This document shows, in pieces, positions 10,216-21,310 of a DNA stretch of 64,000 bases. A model generated the notes under the pieces. The model was given only the letters and a program-made list of their open reading frames with translations. It was not told where the DNA came from and ran no database searches. Source of the stretch: Raffaelea ambrosiae (Eukaryota > Ascomycota > Sordariomycetes > Ophiostomatales > Ophiostomataceae); assembly GCA_002778195.1 (NCBI GenBank), contig PCDI01000002.1, positions 4,374,003 through 4,438,002 of the forward strand, given 5' to 3'. The translations under genes were made by a program, and so were the position numbers. Positions within the stretch are counted from its first letter, which is position 1, and each line of letters starts with the position of its first letter.

Positions 10216-12093
10216 CTACATACCAGAAGTCTCGGCTTCGGGCGAGTAGATGGCCTCTCGGCAGAGTTGTGCCATCTTCTTGAAGAACCGCCGCCACTCC
10301 AGCGGATCTCCTTTGATCTTGACAAATCGCACCTCTAGCAACTGCATCTGTTCCTCTTGCGACTCGCCGTATCCACCAAAGCCTAATCGGCACACATCAA
10401 CAAGAACCTCGCCATGCAGGTGCTGCTTGCGCCCGTCTACGGTCCGAATTTTGATCTGAGCAACACGGTCGTCGCCAGAATCTCCATTGTTGCCCTTGCT
10501 CCCAATCACAACTGCATCGGCTGCAGACGTTGGCACGTTGAGTTCGTGCAGTGTGGTGCAGAGCATCTGGACGAGCAGGGCCGCAGGCACGTGCGAAAAG
10601 AAACGCGTAAGAGAGTACGATGGCACGATGTCCTGGAAGCGGCGGGCATGCTGGGTGAGAGAAACTGGCACACCGGGTGCCTGAGAAAATTGGCTCATGG
10701 CCGGCTCGTCGGCCAAGGCCTGGCGCACACCGAAACCCATGTCGTTGCCACGACCACCGGCACCACCGAAAAGGTCGGTTCGGGAAACTTCTGCGTGTGT
10801 CATTGGCTGCGTGGAGGACATGGCAAATCTGCCAGCTGCCCGCAGGCCCGGACGCTCCCATTCCATGGCGCTGTCGTCCAGTGGCGCCTCGGGCTGTGTA
10901 GAGGAATATGCGGATGCAGTGCTGCCGTCAATATCCATAGTGTCGGCACTTAACTTGTGTGGAGCTGGCATTTTGGTCAGGTCGATACGCAGGTTGCCCA
11001 GCATTTGCGTGGCCAGCTCCAAGGGGTCGGAGACTTGGTCGTTGGCTGTGAGCAGGGGGTTGGGCCGCGTGAACCACGGATGCTGCCTGATTCTGACAAA
11101 ATCGAACCGCTCTTTGTAGTCGACATTCATCATGCCGCGGAGCAGGGACAGTGCATCGGCGGGTATTCGCTGCCACAGCTCATCTTCGCTTTTGCCGCCT
11201 TTCTGGAGGTAATGGTTGAATTCCCAGCTGGTCTGCGGCACGGGTTCGTCCCACGGGGTGTTTCCAACAAGCAAGACAAACAGAATGACACCGCAGGACC
11301 AGATATCAGCAATATTGGGTGCGTATTTGTAGGCCTTCCCAGAGCCAGGCGGAGGCTTGTGGGCACAGGCGAGCACTTCGGGTGCAATGTAAGGCGGGCT
11401 GCCACAGGTGGTCGAGCTCTGCTTGCGGTTCCCCTTGTACTCAAACATGGTGGCCATGCCGAAGTCTGCCAGTTTCAAATCGCCAGAGCCAGACATGAGG
11501 ATGTTTTCTGGCTTCAAGTCGCGGTGGGCAACGCCTTTGGAGTGGATGAAACTGACTCCGCTGACAAGCTGTCGAAAGTACAGATGGGCAATGTCTTCTG
11601 GCACGCCCACATCGGCCTCGATCTTGTCAAAGAGGTCTCCGCCCTCGGCATACTCCATGGCGATCCAGCGCCAAACGGCGTCCTCGCCCGTGGCGAACCA
11701 CTCGATGACATTGGGATGCTGGCCGATGTGTGAGTGCAAAGCAACCTCCGTGGTAATCTGTTTCGGCGAGATGCGGCCGCGTTTAACGGCATACGCCTTG
11801 TGAATAAGCTTCACAGCAAAGACGGGGTTGTCCTTGTCCTGAGGTATAGCCTTCTTGATTCTGCGACTTGGTTAGTGAGTTGGGCATGAGAACGGATGGG
11901 GTTGGCACGACGAAAACGTACGAGGCAAAAGCGCCCCTACCAATCGTGTTGGATATAAACCGAAAAGGCAAGTTTGACGGCAGCGGATCGAGCTGCGAGT
12001 GTTGCACCGCCTGCAGGGGTTAGCACCAGTGCATCGGCGTACTTGGGGGCCGTGATATCAGATCACAGCCCCATGTAAATGAATACTCACCAT
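10216..12093 (-). CDS. chk1: Checkpoint serine/threonine kinase CHK1
   Basis: Three coding exons: the ATG alone (12093-12091), 12010-11922 and 11860-10216, totalling 578 residues. The N-terminus reads MAVQHSQLDPLP, then FRFISNTIGRGAFASIKKA with the glycine-rich loop. The kinase core is complete: catalytic Lys in FAVKLI, HRDLKPEN, DFG in LADFGMAT, and APE in PPYIAPE. The family-typical IADIWSCGVILFVLL and HPWFTRPNPLL follow. Regulatory C-terminal sequence contains SQF, TQP and SQA-type sites that could be ATR/Mec1 targets, and a final beta-rich region like the CHK1 KA1-type domain. The kinase halts the cell cycle after DNA damage or replication stress by acting on Cdc25/Wee1. It is divergent from the E2 gene. 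The first intron follows the initiator codon directly (GTGAGT donor, GCTAAC branch, CTGCAG acceptor). Confidence 0.95.
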
Positions 12094-12213
12094 CTTGGCC
12101 AGACTCTATCTATCCTGCAAACAAGGTCCCCTTTCGTCGCTTTGTGTTGAACTGTGTATTTCTTTCACAGCACGACAGTATGATCAACAAAGGCTTCGCG
12201 TGCTGGTCGCGTC

Positions 12214-12226
12214 AACCCTAACCCTA
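12214..12226. promoter_or_regulatory. Telobox-like repeat
   Basis: Two tandem telomere-type units (CCCTAA on the plus strand, TTAGGG on the minus strand) about 120 bases upstream of chk1. Short interstitial telobox motifs bind Tbf1/Myb-type factors in other fungi. No further telomeric repeat is nearby, so this is not a chromosome end. Confidence 0.4.
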
Positions 12227-12297
12227 CAGGCCTTCACTTCTTCTGTAAGCGGTGTGGACGTCTGTCAATATTTTGCGTTTTAGATGAGGCGACGCGA

Positions 12298-12303
12298 ACG
12301 CGT
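12298..12303. promoter_or_regulatory. MluI cell-cycle box (ACGCGT)
   Basis: Exact MCB palindrome about 205 bases upstream of the chk1 start and 540 bases upstream of the E2 start. A 6-mer can occur by chance; its position between two cell-cycle genes is the reason to list it. Confidence 0.35.
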
Positions 12304-12839
12304 TTTAATTGGCCACCAGGCTCTGACAGTCGTTGCGGGTGGTGCACAGGCTGAGCATTGGCCTGAGCAAACCTATCGTTGGCCATTTTTTTTTAGCGGG
12401 GCTGTAATCGGTTGCTGGGAGGGCGGGAATGTAAACAAGGCCATGGCTTCTTAGACTGGCCGCCCCTCCACTAAAACGGCAGGCGCCACCGCCAATCACC
12501 AGAAGGCACGAGAGCATAAGCAAGACGAATCCATTTTCTGTGACGAGGCAAAAGGAAGATTCCTTCCTCTACCCAACGCAAAGACCTACATAACTATCCT
12601 GTTCGTCGCTCCTTCTTCGCAACCCAGTCTGGCTCCCGCCTCGTGTCTCATGCACTGACCTACTTAATCTGCAAGCAGACTCCCCTCCCTCTCTCCGCCT
12701 TTCTCCCTTGCATCGCCACCCAGCCGCACCACATTCCTTTTTTGCCCAGCCTGGCATCGTCCACGAGACTGCTTCTGCGTTCATTGCCCATTCACTCTCT
12801 TCAGGGTCTCTCCATTGCGTTGGCACTTTCTCCTCCAGC

Positions 12840-13509
12840 ATGGATTTTGCCATGGACGACTCGCAGAACGCTGCGCCGGGCAGTCTGCCAGCAACGAAGT
12901 TGGGCGGTTCGAAGAAGGGCCCAGACTCCCACAGCGTGACAAAGCGGTTTGTCTGACCAAGATCCAACCCGTTGGGCGTACGAGCAGTACTGATCATCCT
13001 CGCCTTCCAGGTTGCAGACAGAGCTTATGCAGCTCATGACGTCTCCCGCCCCCGGCGTCTCCGCCTTCCCCTCAGCAGACGGCAACCTGCTCTCGTGGCG
13101 GGCCACCATCGAGGGCCCAGACGACACTCCGTACTCAGGCCTCACATTCAAGCTGACCTTTGCGTTCCCGTCCAACTATCCCTACGCCCCACCGACGGTA
13201 CTGTTCAAGACTCCAATCTACCACCCCAATGTCGACTTCTCCGGCCGCATCTGCCTCGACATCCTGAAGGACAAGTGGACACCAGCCTACAACATCCAGA
13301 CTGTCCTGCTGAGTCTGCAGAGTCTGCTCGGCGAGCCAAACAAGTAAGAGCACACTTTTCATATTGCACGCCTCTTTTTACGCTTGCGAAATACTGACAT
13401 TCGCAGTGCCTCTCCGCTGAACGGCGAAGCGGCAGAGTTGTGGGACAAGGACAGCGAGGAGTTCAAGCGCAAAGTGTTGGCCCGCCATCGCGATGTCGAC
13501 GACGAGTAG
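12840..13509 (+). CDS. ubc11: Ubiquitin-conjugating enzyme E2, UBE2C/Ubc11 type
   Basis: Three exons (12840 to about 12951, about 13012-13344, about 13407-13509) encode roughly 175 residues. The UBC core has the HPN motif in YHPNVDFSGRICLDIL with the catalytic Cys just after it, and WTPAYNIQTVLLSLQSLLGEPN. An N-terminal extension of about 35 residues (start MDFAMDDSQN) precedes VTKRLQTELMQLM; this extension plus the LMTSP...SAFP wording is typical of UBE2C, the E2 that starts ubiquitin chains for the anaphase-promoting complex. The C-terminus ends RHRDVDDE. Intron 1 uses GTTTGT, and intron 2 uses GTAAGA with a CGCAG acceptor. It is divergent from chk1. Confidence 0.92.
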
Positions 13510-14225
13510 ACAAGCAAAAAGAGAGACGAAGAGCAGGGACAGGGCCATGAGGCTCCTAGTGAAGAAGAGAAGGACAAGAACTGTCTTTGGATATTTTCCA
13601 GGCAGTGGCGCATGGATGCCCTTTTGTATTCATTTATTGTTCATTTCTAGCACAGCGACTGGCACACGGTTGTTTTATGGACTCGACGAAGCATTGATTA
13701 GCTCTACTTCATTTTCGAATTGACTTATGATCCTACACATGACGGATAACGTGCACAGAGTACAACCCCATTCCGGTGAAGAAGAGCACGAGATATGAAA
13801 GGCCTCGCCCCATTGCTAACCAACAAAGTGCAATGCTCGTGATCACTGCAATTGGAAAAAAAATACCGGCTGTGGATTTTGGAACGATTTATTATTGATC
13901 CGCTTCCCTTCCATGGACAGCAGTGAGCAAGTACAAAGTGCTCCCCTAGACAAGAAAAAACCAAGCATGGGCGATTCGCTCATGCTTTGTGCCGTCGAAT
14001 GTCATTTATTGGTATGGAAGCTACCATGCATGCCACGAAAACTCCAAGGTGAAACCGTCTGCCGATGACCAGAACTTTTTCTTCTTTTTTTGTTGGTTGT
14101 TTCGTTTTTTTTTTAAGTCTTCCGATTTTTTCTTTTTGGTTGTCGCCAGATTCGAACAAAACAAACACTCCCGTCCCTATACACGAATCCGTTCCCCTTC
14201 GCTGAAACAAGCCGAAAAAAAATCT
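13510..14225. other. Convergent 3' region
   Basis: Convergent spacer between the E2 gene and the eL31 gene. Bases 14070-14140 are T-rich (A-rich in the eL31 3' UTR sense). No gene seen. Confidence 0.6.
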
Positions 14226-14799
14226 TTACTCCTCGACGACGACGGTCTGGAGGCCCTTGGGGTTCTTGACGTTGACGGCCTGAACATAGCTGTACAGCTT
14301 CTCCTTGGCGTCCTCCTCGTCGTTTCGTCTCCGGGAGATGCGGACGCGCAGTCTGAACGGAACGCCCTTGACACCGGCCTCCCAGACCTTCTTGTTCAGC
14401 AGGGGGTCGATGCGGACATCGGAGGTACCCTACAGGAAAAAAAACGTTAGTCGCGACCGCGTTCCTACCATCTTGAACGCGAATGTCCGAACTGGGGACA
14501 GGTGATTGCCGTACCATAGCCTCGAGAGCAAACTTCTTGATCTCCTTGATGGCACGAGGAGCACGCTTCTTGAAGGTCACGCCATGTAACTAGATTGCGC
14601 CGAATTGTCAGCATAATGTGTTCTCTCCATATCGAGAATCCTCCTCTCCGGGCCCTATCCAACACAGCAGCCAGCGAACGGTCCCAGATTCTTCCCGTTC
14701 CGGCAGAATTGAACATACTCTCTTGTGGAGGTGGATGGTGTACTCGCGGGCGACGACGTCGGCGATGGCGGACCGGCCGGTAGGCTTCTTGGAGGACAT
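14226..14799 (-). CDS. rpl31: 60S ribosomal protein eL31
   Basis: Three coding exons give about 119 residues, normal for eL31. Exon 1 is MSSKKPTGRSAIADVVAREYTIHLHKR, shown here only to mark the first splice; exon 2 runs LHGVTFKKRAPRAIKEIKKFALEAM; exon 3 runs GTSDVRIDPLLNKKVWEAG and on to LQTVVVEE. The eL31 signatures RAPRAIKEIRKFA and GTxDVRIDxxLNKxVW are intact. The protein sits near the exit tunnel of the large subunit. Upstream of the ATG there is a likely 5' UTR intron: GTACGA donor near 14914, CTAAC branch near 14826, and CACCAG acceptor five bases before the start. A leader intron is common in fungal ribosomal-protein genes. Confidence 0.96.
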
Positions 14800-15930
14800 T
14801 TTGACTGGTGAAGCTGATCAAATTGTTAGGATGTTGACAGGCACAATGCGAGAAAAGAAACACGGATATTGACACGAGAACTCGAAAGAAGCTCGCAGAG
14901 GGCGAAATCGTACCTCAGATCCCGTTTGGAAAGTGTGGTTCGGGGTCGTCGTCGATGTGGTGATGCGGATTGGGAAAGCAAAAAAAGTCAAGAGGAGGGG
15001 AGGGAAAACAGGCCTAAAAAAATGTCGGAATTTCGTCTAGCCCTCAGAAAATGTTGTGTGCAGTGCAAAATTGAAAAGAGGGCTTTGTGGGCCAATCAAA
15101 AACTCGTCAGCTGGAGACAGACCCACTTTGATTGCCAGACGCTAAGACTGAACAAATATGCTCACGTGCAAGAAGGTCGAATCTCGTCACATGCTACGGC
15201 ACGGGATATTAATTTACGAACTTATTTTCCTATTTTGTTGTGCAATTTATTTTAATGCGATCTTCTCCTGATTGTCCGTTCCTGGCCAGGACACCAGCCA
15301 ACGAAACGTGTTGCTGGGGGGTGTTGGGACCTGGCAGCCACTAGCGAACGCACCTTCCCCCTAAAACTGTACCCGCGACGCGCAACGCTGCTGCTGTCGT
15401 GACTTTGGCTTCAGCGGCCGATCTGATCAACAAAAACGCACCGACTCGTTTTGCACTGCCTGTCTCCCATTTTGTTTGCGATACGAGGCCGTTGCCAATC
15501 CCTTTCGACACAGGATTTCCGCTGTTCCTGGTTTTTGTCTCGCTGTCTAACCCTGACTTCTGCCTGACTGTCCCGTCTTCCGACCTCCTCAAAACCCAGA
15601 CAATCAATCTGTCTGGTTCTGTATTTTTTTTTTGTTTTCCCCTTCTTTTCGGCATTGTGCTCCTTTCCCTGGCCACCTCGTGTTCCTCTAGTCCTTTTTT
15701 AACTCTTGGTCTGCCCACCCTTGCGTCGCATTGCTTCCACGTCCCTTCTTCCAAACCCGCCAGAACCCCCTTCAATTTCGATCCTACCAGGTTACCCAGC
15801 CACACTTTGACCCTCTTTGCAACCTCTTCTCTTCACGACAACGAGCGACCGTCAAACAACCATCGTCACCGACCTGCAAACTGCGCATCGAAAACAGCAG
15901 CAATAAGATAGACTCTCACCATCTGCCACC
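14800..15930. other. Divergent promoter region, eL31 / RGS gene
   Basis: 1.1 kb between divergent starts. The left part holds the probable eL31 leader intron (about 14804-14914). The right part (15480-15930) is CT-rich and looks like the long leader of the RGS gene. A plus-strand frame at 15399-15911 lies in this pyrimidine-rich leader and is not gene-like. Confidence 0.55.
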
Positions 15931-17172
15931 ATGACAGACTCGTCTGTCACCGGCGGCCACACGCCGTCTCCCCAGCCGGACATGAACCGCAACCGTCTGC
16001 CTTCGCTTTTCGAGGTCCTCAGTCGACGGACTCTCCCCCCCGTCGACCTCTACTCCTTCTACATTTACATGCGGGACCAGCAGAGATCGGTGGACTACCT
16101 GGACTTTTGGTATGCGACTGCCGCTTGCCAACTTTGCTTGCCGTTGCTTCATCGGGAGGAGTATGTTAACATGGACGTTCCAAACCCACAGGCTCGATGT
16201 TGCTCAACATATGACACTTTGCCGGCACTATGTGCGCGAGCTCCGACGGTCTGTCCTCATTGGTACGCCCGATGGTGAAAAGTCAGCCTCGAAACGGTCG
16301 TCCGCCATCCTCGAAAACCTCGGCGATATGTCTCATCCAGTGGCCGGCCCGTCCAAGTACCAGAGCGACAAGGAGAAGGACCAGGACGCCCAGATGTCAG
16401 CCTTCTTGCGCGACGATCCCCAGCGTCCAAATGAGTCCCCCGCCAGTGGCCCTGGTGCTCGCCCCAGCCCGCTGGCCAGCACTCCCCGCGACCTGACCGA
16501 CTCCAACTCGCCAGCCCACACGGTGGCCCGCAAGGACATCCGCGACTCTGCCGAGAAGATCCTGTACACGTTCCTGCTGCCCGGTGCCGAGCGGGAGATT
16601 GTGCTGCCTGGATCCATCACCACAGACATTACGACGGCCATTGAGGAGTACGGCCGTGACGACCCCGAGGTGTTTGACGTGGCTAAGGACTACGTCTTCC
16701 AGGCTATGGAGCGCGATGCCTTCCCTGGATTCCTGCGCATGAAGGCACTAGGCAATCTGATTCCGCCGACGCTGATAATGCGTCTCATCATCGGCATGGT
16801 GTCGATGTTTGGCGGATTCTGGGCTGCCTTTGTTCTCATTTTCCTGGACAAGTCGAGACTGACACGTTGCTGGGTATGTTCCGTATTGTCCCTGTGATGA
16901 CTTGATGCCAGATCCATTGCTAACCGTATTCCCAGCTCATTCTCCCATTCACACTGGGCGTTTACTTTCTTGCCTCATTCCAGTATTCTCTGGACCCCAT
17001 CCTGGCGTTACTCGGCATGAGTGAATACACTCCCTTCCACTTCTCCAAGGTCCGGGAACCGTTTGTCCGCAAGCTTCTAGCAAAGCGTGCTTTGGTCGTG
17101 TTGGCGGTGACCATCTTGATTGACGCCGCACTGCTGGTCCTCTTCATTCTTGTGCCGGGTCGCATGATTTAA
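15931..17172 (+). CDS. RGS-domain membrane protein, RAX1-like
   Basis: Three exons (15931-16109, 16192 to about 16872, about 16936-17172) encode about 365 residues. The N-terminal half is an RGS-like domain that starts LPSLFEVLSRRTLPPVDLYSF, continues YLDFWLDVAQH across intron 1, and ends with the helix carrying VFDVAKDYVFQAMERDAFPGFLRMKA. A Ser/Pro-rich loop of about 100 residues is inserted within the RGS fold. The C-terminus has three hydrophobic segments (MRLIIGMVSMFGGFWAAFV, LILPFTLGVYFLASF, ALVVLAVTILIDAALLVLF). RGS plus three C-terminal membrane spans is the layout of yeast RAX1, which with RAX2 marks cell poles for budding. In filamentous fungi the role may be polarity or G-protein attenuation; GAP activity is not shown by the sequence. 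Confidence 0.85.
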
Positions 17173-17799
17173 TGCCAAAGCCAACTAGACTAGCACCGAC
17201 TGCCATTACGAACTACCCTTTGCGCGTCTTTGTGTCTTTGTGTCTTTATTTTTTTTAGGAGGGCGAGGACTGTTACGGAGTTCGGACACCATATGTATGC
17301 TATTTTCTTTTTCATTTCTTATTTCTAGGATACCACATATTTGCAAGCACAACAAACAGTACTAGTGGAGGATCATTGAGGCACAAAAGAGACTAGCGGG
17401 TAATCACGCACGAGAGAATGCGTGTACTCAAGACGACGAACATATTTGTGCTAGGAGTTTCATTTCAGACAGATTTCATCTTTGTAATTCAAGGCGATTC
17501 GGGCAAATAAAGCGACGATCTCAGTTGCCAAGTGCTCGCATGGGATGTGATGGGATGTGGCCGATGTGGCTGGTCGAATATTGGGTTTCCCCCGTTAACT
17601 TGGCTAGAAGGATTCATCTAAGATATTCATTCCTTTTTTGAGGGGGGGTTGGTCGTCGTGCATAGATGAGCTACTGATGGCTGAATCACTATTCGTGCTG
17701 GTAATGGGGTGAAGCACCTAGAAGACATGATTTTTATATCTTCCCTATCCATGTTGTGACGCACATCCATAACGTCATAAACTCATTATCCTACCCTCC
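17173..17799. other. Convergent 3' region
   Basis: Convergent spacer between the RGS gene and CSN7. AT-rich with a T8 run near 17250; no gene seen. Confidence 0.6.
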
Positions 17800-18861
17800 T
17801 CACATCTGCCGGTGGGCGCGTTTGTTGGCCTCAACACCACTAGACTCATTGTCATCCACATCCATGTATTCATTGTCGTCAGCGAGACCGCCACTGCCGC
17901 TGGCCGCAGCGCTATAGCCAGCAGCTGCTTCCATCATAAGGTTGCTACCGCGTTTCGTATATCGCTGCTTCATCCTGCCAATGCCTGACTTCTTGCCGGC
18001 ATGATCTCCTCCGATCGACATTGCCGACGCATTCTTCTCGTCTTCCAAAGCCTGGTTGAACTGGGCATCCCACTGCCGCTTCTCCATAGCCCGCACTGCG
18101 GCTGCCTTTTTAATGGCGGCAACTTGCGAGTCGATGTCGGCCAGCGTGGTCTCGCACCGGCCGGACCAGCCCTGCAGAGTCTTGTGCAACTGGGGAATGG
18201 CACCAGGAGCCAGATCACGCAACGGGGATACAGAGCCAATCCGGACCACGCCGTGGGCAGGGTCGAGTGTGGCCGACACAAGGCCGGCGTAAATGGCAGA
18301 CACGACGAGGGTTTCAAGTTCGCGGGCGTCGGCCAGGCGAAGCTCTTTGATGAGATGGGTGTAGGAGAGGCTGGCACGGTCAGTAGCCAGGGAGACGAGT
18401 GATAGCTGGCGGAGCTTGCGGTCTTGGACGTCGTTGAGGGATGGTAGGGAGACGTGTGAGGCGGTTATCGGTGGCGGTGGTTGTGACAGTGTGTTTGTTT
18501 GTGACTTTGTAGAAGAGGAGGAAGAGGATATGGAGCCCCGCTCGTAGTCGGCATAGGTGCCGTAGCTGAAGATCTTCAACAGGACGAGATAGGCCGCATA
18601 CTCGGCATCGGCGTTGGCCAGGGCCTGCACTTGGGGTGTCTGGAGCAGTTCGGCAAAGACAAACGTGTTCGGGTGGGAGGTGGCGCGGGAAACGAGATCA
18701 GCGGCGGCTCGTGAAGATATTGCCGACTTGGAAAGGGCCAGGAAAGGCTATTGTAGTGGGAAACGGTTAGGCAACGGTCATGATGAGAAGCTATTGCTCT
18801 TGGGAGCTGTGAGAGCTGGTCAACGTACCTCCAAGGCGTCCAAAGCCTTGGCCTGCGCCAT
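17800..18861 (-). CDS. csn7: COP9 signalosome subunit 7 (CSN7)
   Basis: Two exons: a short one, MAQAKALDALE (18861 to about 18829), and a long one starting PFLALSKSAISSRAAADLV at about 18749. Together they encode roughly 325 residues. The middle has a PCI-type winged-helix region: KLRQLSLVSLATDRASLSYTHLI, LADARELETLVVSAIYAGLVSATLDP and VVRIGSVSPLRDL. A helix rich in Ala, Lys and Glu follows, then an acidic tail with DDNEYMDVDDNESSG. A serine/threonine-rich insert lies near 18480-18530. CSN7 is a scaffold subunit of the COP9 signalosome, which removes Nedd8 from cullins and in filamentous fungi controls development and secondary metabolism. Confidence 0.92.
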
Positions 18862-21310
18862 GATCGATGCAGGAAGTGATGGGGAACTCTCAGATAACTA
18901 GTAAATATCCGTTGTCGTATGTGCGTAGCTATCTGGAGCTGTATAGTGCGTAGTACGCTTGTTGAGCTGTCAAAAACTAGAGTCCTAAGAGATCGACGTC
19001 ACCGCCAACAAGGCATGGCAGCCTTGGGAGATATGCGCGGGGTGAGTTTAGGGGGCTTTGCTGTTGGTGTGGAGGTGTGGCTGAGCTGCATATGTGGCTG
19101 ACGTAGATTCTCTTCGCAGACACCAGACGGATCTTACCTCTGCTGCTCTATCTGAGATACGCTTATTCTTCCCCCATGAAGATTGAGCAGAAGTGTGAAG
19201 AGGGGTCATGGCAAAGGCCCCTTTGATCTGCGGCGCGAAGCGTTTTGCTTCTGTAGATCCGAGGGAGTTGGGGGGACGTGTCTCAATTCTGTTTGAGCAA
19301 GACAAAGCTACAGGGAAAAGTGGAGATTTCAGGATTTGGGCAGAGTTTATTACGGTAAGATACAAGCAATCCCCTTCTCACGTCCTCTGGGCAGGACGCC
19401 GCCAAGCCTGAAACGGTTCCAGATCTTCTGACAACTTTGACACAACGACAACTTTACGCGAAGTGATATTGGCCAACATATTTGCCGGCAATCGAAGAAG
19501 AAATCTGTGCATGTTGTTCAAGCGCATGGACCCCTTGCGCATACTGGCTTTGATGGACAGAATGTCTATTCGGGAAAACCAATACTTGAGAATGAGACCA
19601 CGAGACACCATTTGCCGTGGGGGTGTCCCCAGGATGAATTGCCCTGAAAAGTTTATTAATGGACAATAAACAAGCTAGCTGACCACGAGAACGACCAGGA
19701 GTATTGGCAGGACACTTCTGTGCAGCACATCTGCCGTTCCATGCATATATTGGCTTGCTCCATTTTCGAGGGCGTCTCCATTTGTGGCGTAGTTTTATCG
19801 GATTCGGGTGCACACTGCATACGAGTACTCTAGAAGGGCACGGGAGGATGTGTCCAATATCATGGTCTCAGTCTACAAGGGAGCGGGTCGCTAGGCTTCC
19901 GAATTTAGCGTAGGAAAATGCTGCCATAACAGCACAGCACGGGACCTTACAAGGTTTAGTTATAGGCTTACGAACCAACCGAGGGGTGGATTCTTAACAG
20001 TGTGAGGTCACTGCGTCAAGAGGAAGCAGCCACGGCAGGCTCGGAATAGTGCGAAGCAGCGTTGACCAAAGAGGAAGGAACTGTCAGATTATAAAGCGCT
20101 CATAGAAGGACAGAACGATGTGGAAAATAAACTAGCTAAATACAATCGCTAAACAGGAAAGAGGGTGGGCAGGGAAAACACCAGAACAGAAAAGAAAATC
20201 TCGGCAAGAGGCAAAAGAAAATAATGAGCGAAAGAACACCTCACAACAAGCACCATCGCAGCATCAGCCTACCCCCAAGAGGCAAGCGTTCTTCTCGGAG
20301 CTCGGTCTCAAGAAAGCTTGGGCAATCCAAGTGAGACGCCATCGAAACACCACTGCAGAAGCGCGAGGGCCAGTGCCATATCAATCAGAATCAGTGACCC
20401 ACCGTTCTCATCGCGATAATCTTGCTCGCAGCCTTCACTCAGACCACTTTTCCCGCTATATCCGCGGGGGGGGCGGAAAGCAAGTCGGAGGCCAGAGAGG
20501 CATCTTATGGGTCGCAAAGAACAGGGTCCTCCGTCAAAGACCCCTGAAAGAAGCCTAAGAAAAAAGGGTCTGCACGACAAAGCACAAAGGCACGAAAACA
20601 AAGCTGCAGCCATCTCGCGCGCAAACTCTTGACCTGGGTAAGTTATCTTTCTCTTCGTTACTGTCTCTTCATTCGCTTGTCTGTCTTCAACCCTGCTCTG
20701 CCCGTTTTGTGCATCCAATGTGCTGCGAGCCTGCGACTGTGACCTATTTCCGTAAGCTGACACAACCGCCGCCACAATCCTTAAGACCCATTTGGTGTGG
20801 GTGCACCAATTCTTACGACGAATCCCCACGGCCGCCACCGGTCCAGTCCAAACGTCCCGCCGCGCCTGGTCCCCCGGCAAGGAAAGGTTTCAAAAAGCCT
20901 CCGCTCCCTCCCAGGCTCAATAAATTCGCTTACCTCTCATCACAACGCACACACACCCTCCCCTTTCGCTTGGTGCGCAGAAGCTGGCTTCTGGGTTTGT
21001 GCATGGCTGCTTTTCTATAGAAGCACCGATTTCCTCGTCCTCCGACTTCCTACCGCCTGTTCCTGCGCACCCGTAGCCCTCCGACAAACGGGTACTAACA
21101 ACTCCGGCTTTCTCACATCGCCCGCCATCTCGCACCTCTTGTCCTGCCGGACCCCGACTCTCCTAAGGCTGACCCGTCTTCTAAACGCACGCGACCAAAT
21201 TGGGCATCGATTCCCCTGCTTTGGCCTTACCCAGGAGTCTTGAGGCGTCTCCTAGTGCCTCGCCGCGTCGCTCGGAGACCCCCCAGCGACAACCCCGAAA
21301 GTGTTCAGCA
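18862..21310. other. Long divergent spacer with the CCC2 leader
   Basis: 2.4 kb between divergent starts. The right 650 bases are CT-rich leader-like DNA before CCC2, and a strong splice-donor-like GGTAAGTTATC near 20637 could mark a leader intron. Open frames up to about 190 codons (for example minus 20308-20880) have no recognisable domain and biased composition. A G8 run lies at 20465-20472. The sequence GCATACGAGTACTCTAG near 19818 shares the TACGAGTACTC core with a palindrome at 55116. Confidence 0.5.

Larger units (their letters stand above)
12094..12839. promoter_or_regulatory. Shared divergent promoter of chk1 and the E2 gene
   Basis: 746 bases between two divergent start codons. It contains an ACGCGT MluI cell-cycle box at 12298-12303 and a telobox-like double repeat AACCCTAACCCTA at 12214-12226, both nearer to chk1. 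The right half (12600-12830) is CT-rich, typical of a fungal leader before the E2 ATG. MluI boxes bind the MBF (Mbp1/Swi6) factor in yeasts; its use here is inferred. Confidence 0.5.

Noticed and set aside
12214..12226. Possible telomere end
   Set aside because: Only two telomere-type units, embedded between two single-copy genes; treated as a telobox.
20308..20880. 190-codon minus frame upstream of CCC2
   Set aside because: Lies in leader-like DNA, with no domain and no codon bias resembling neighbouring genes.
21200..21310. In-frame N-terminal extension of CCC2
   Set aside because: It begins with TTG, not ATG. The ATG at 21311 is the first normal start in frame.
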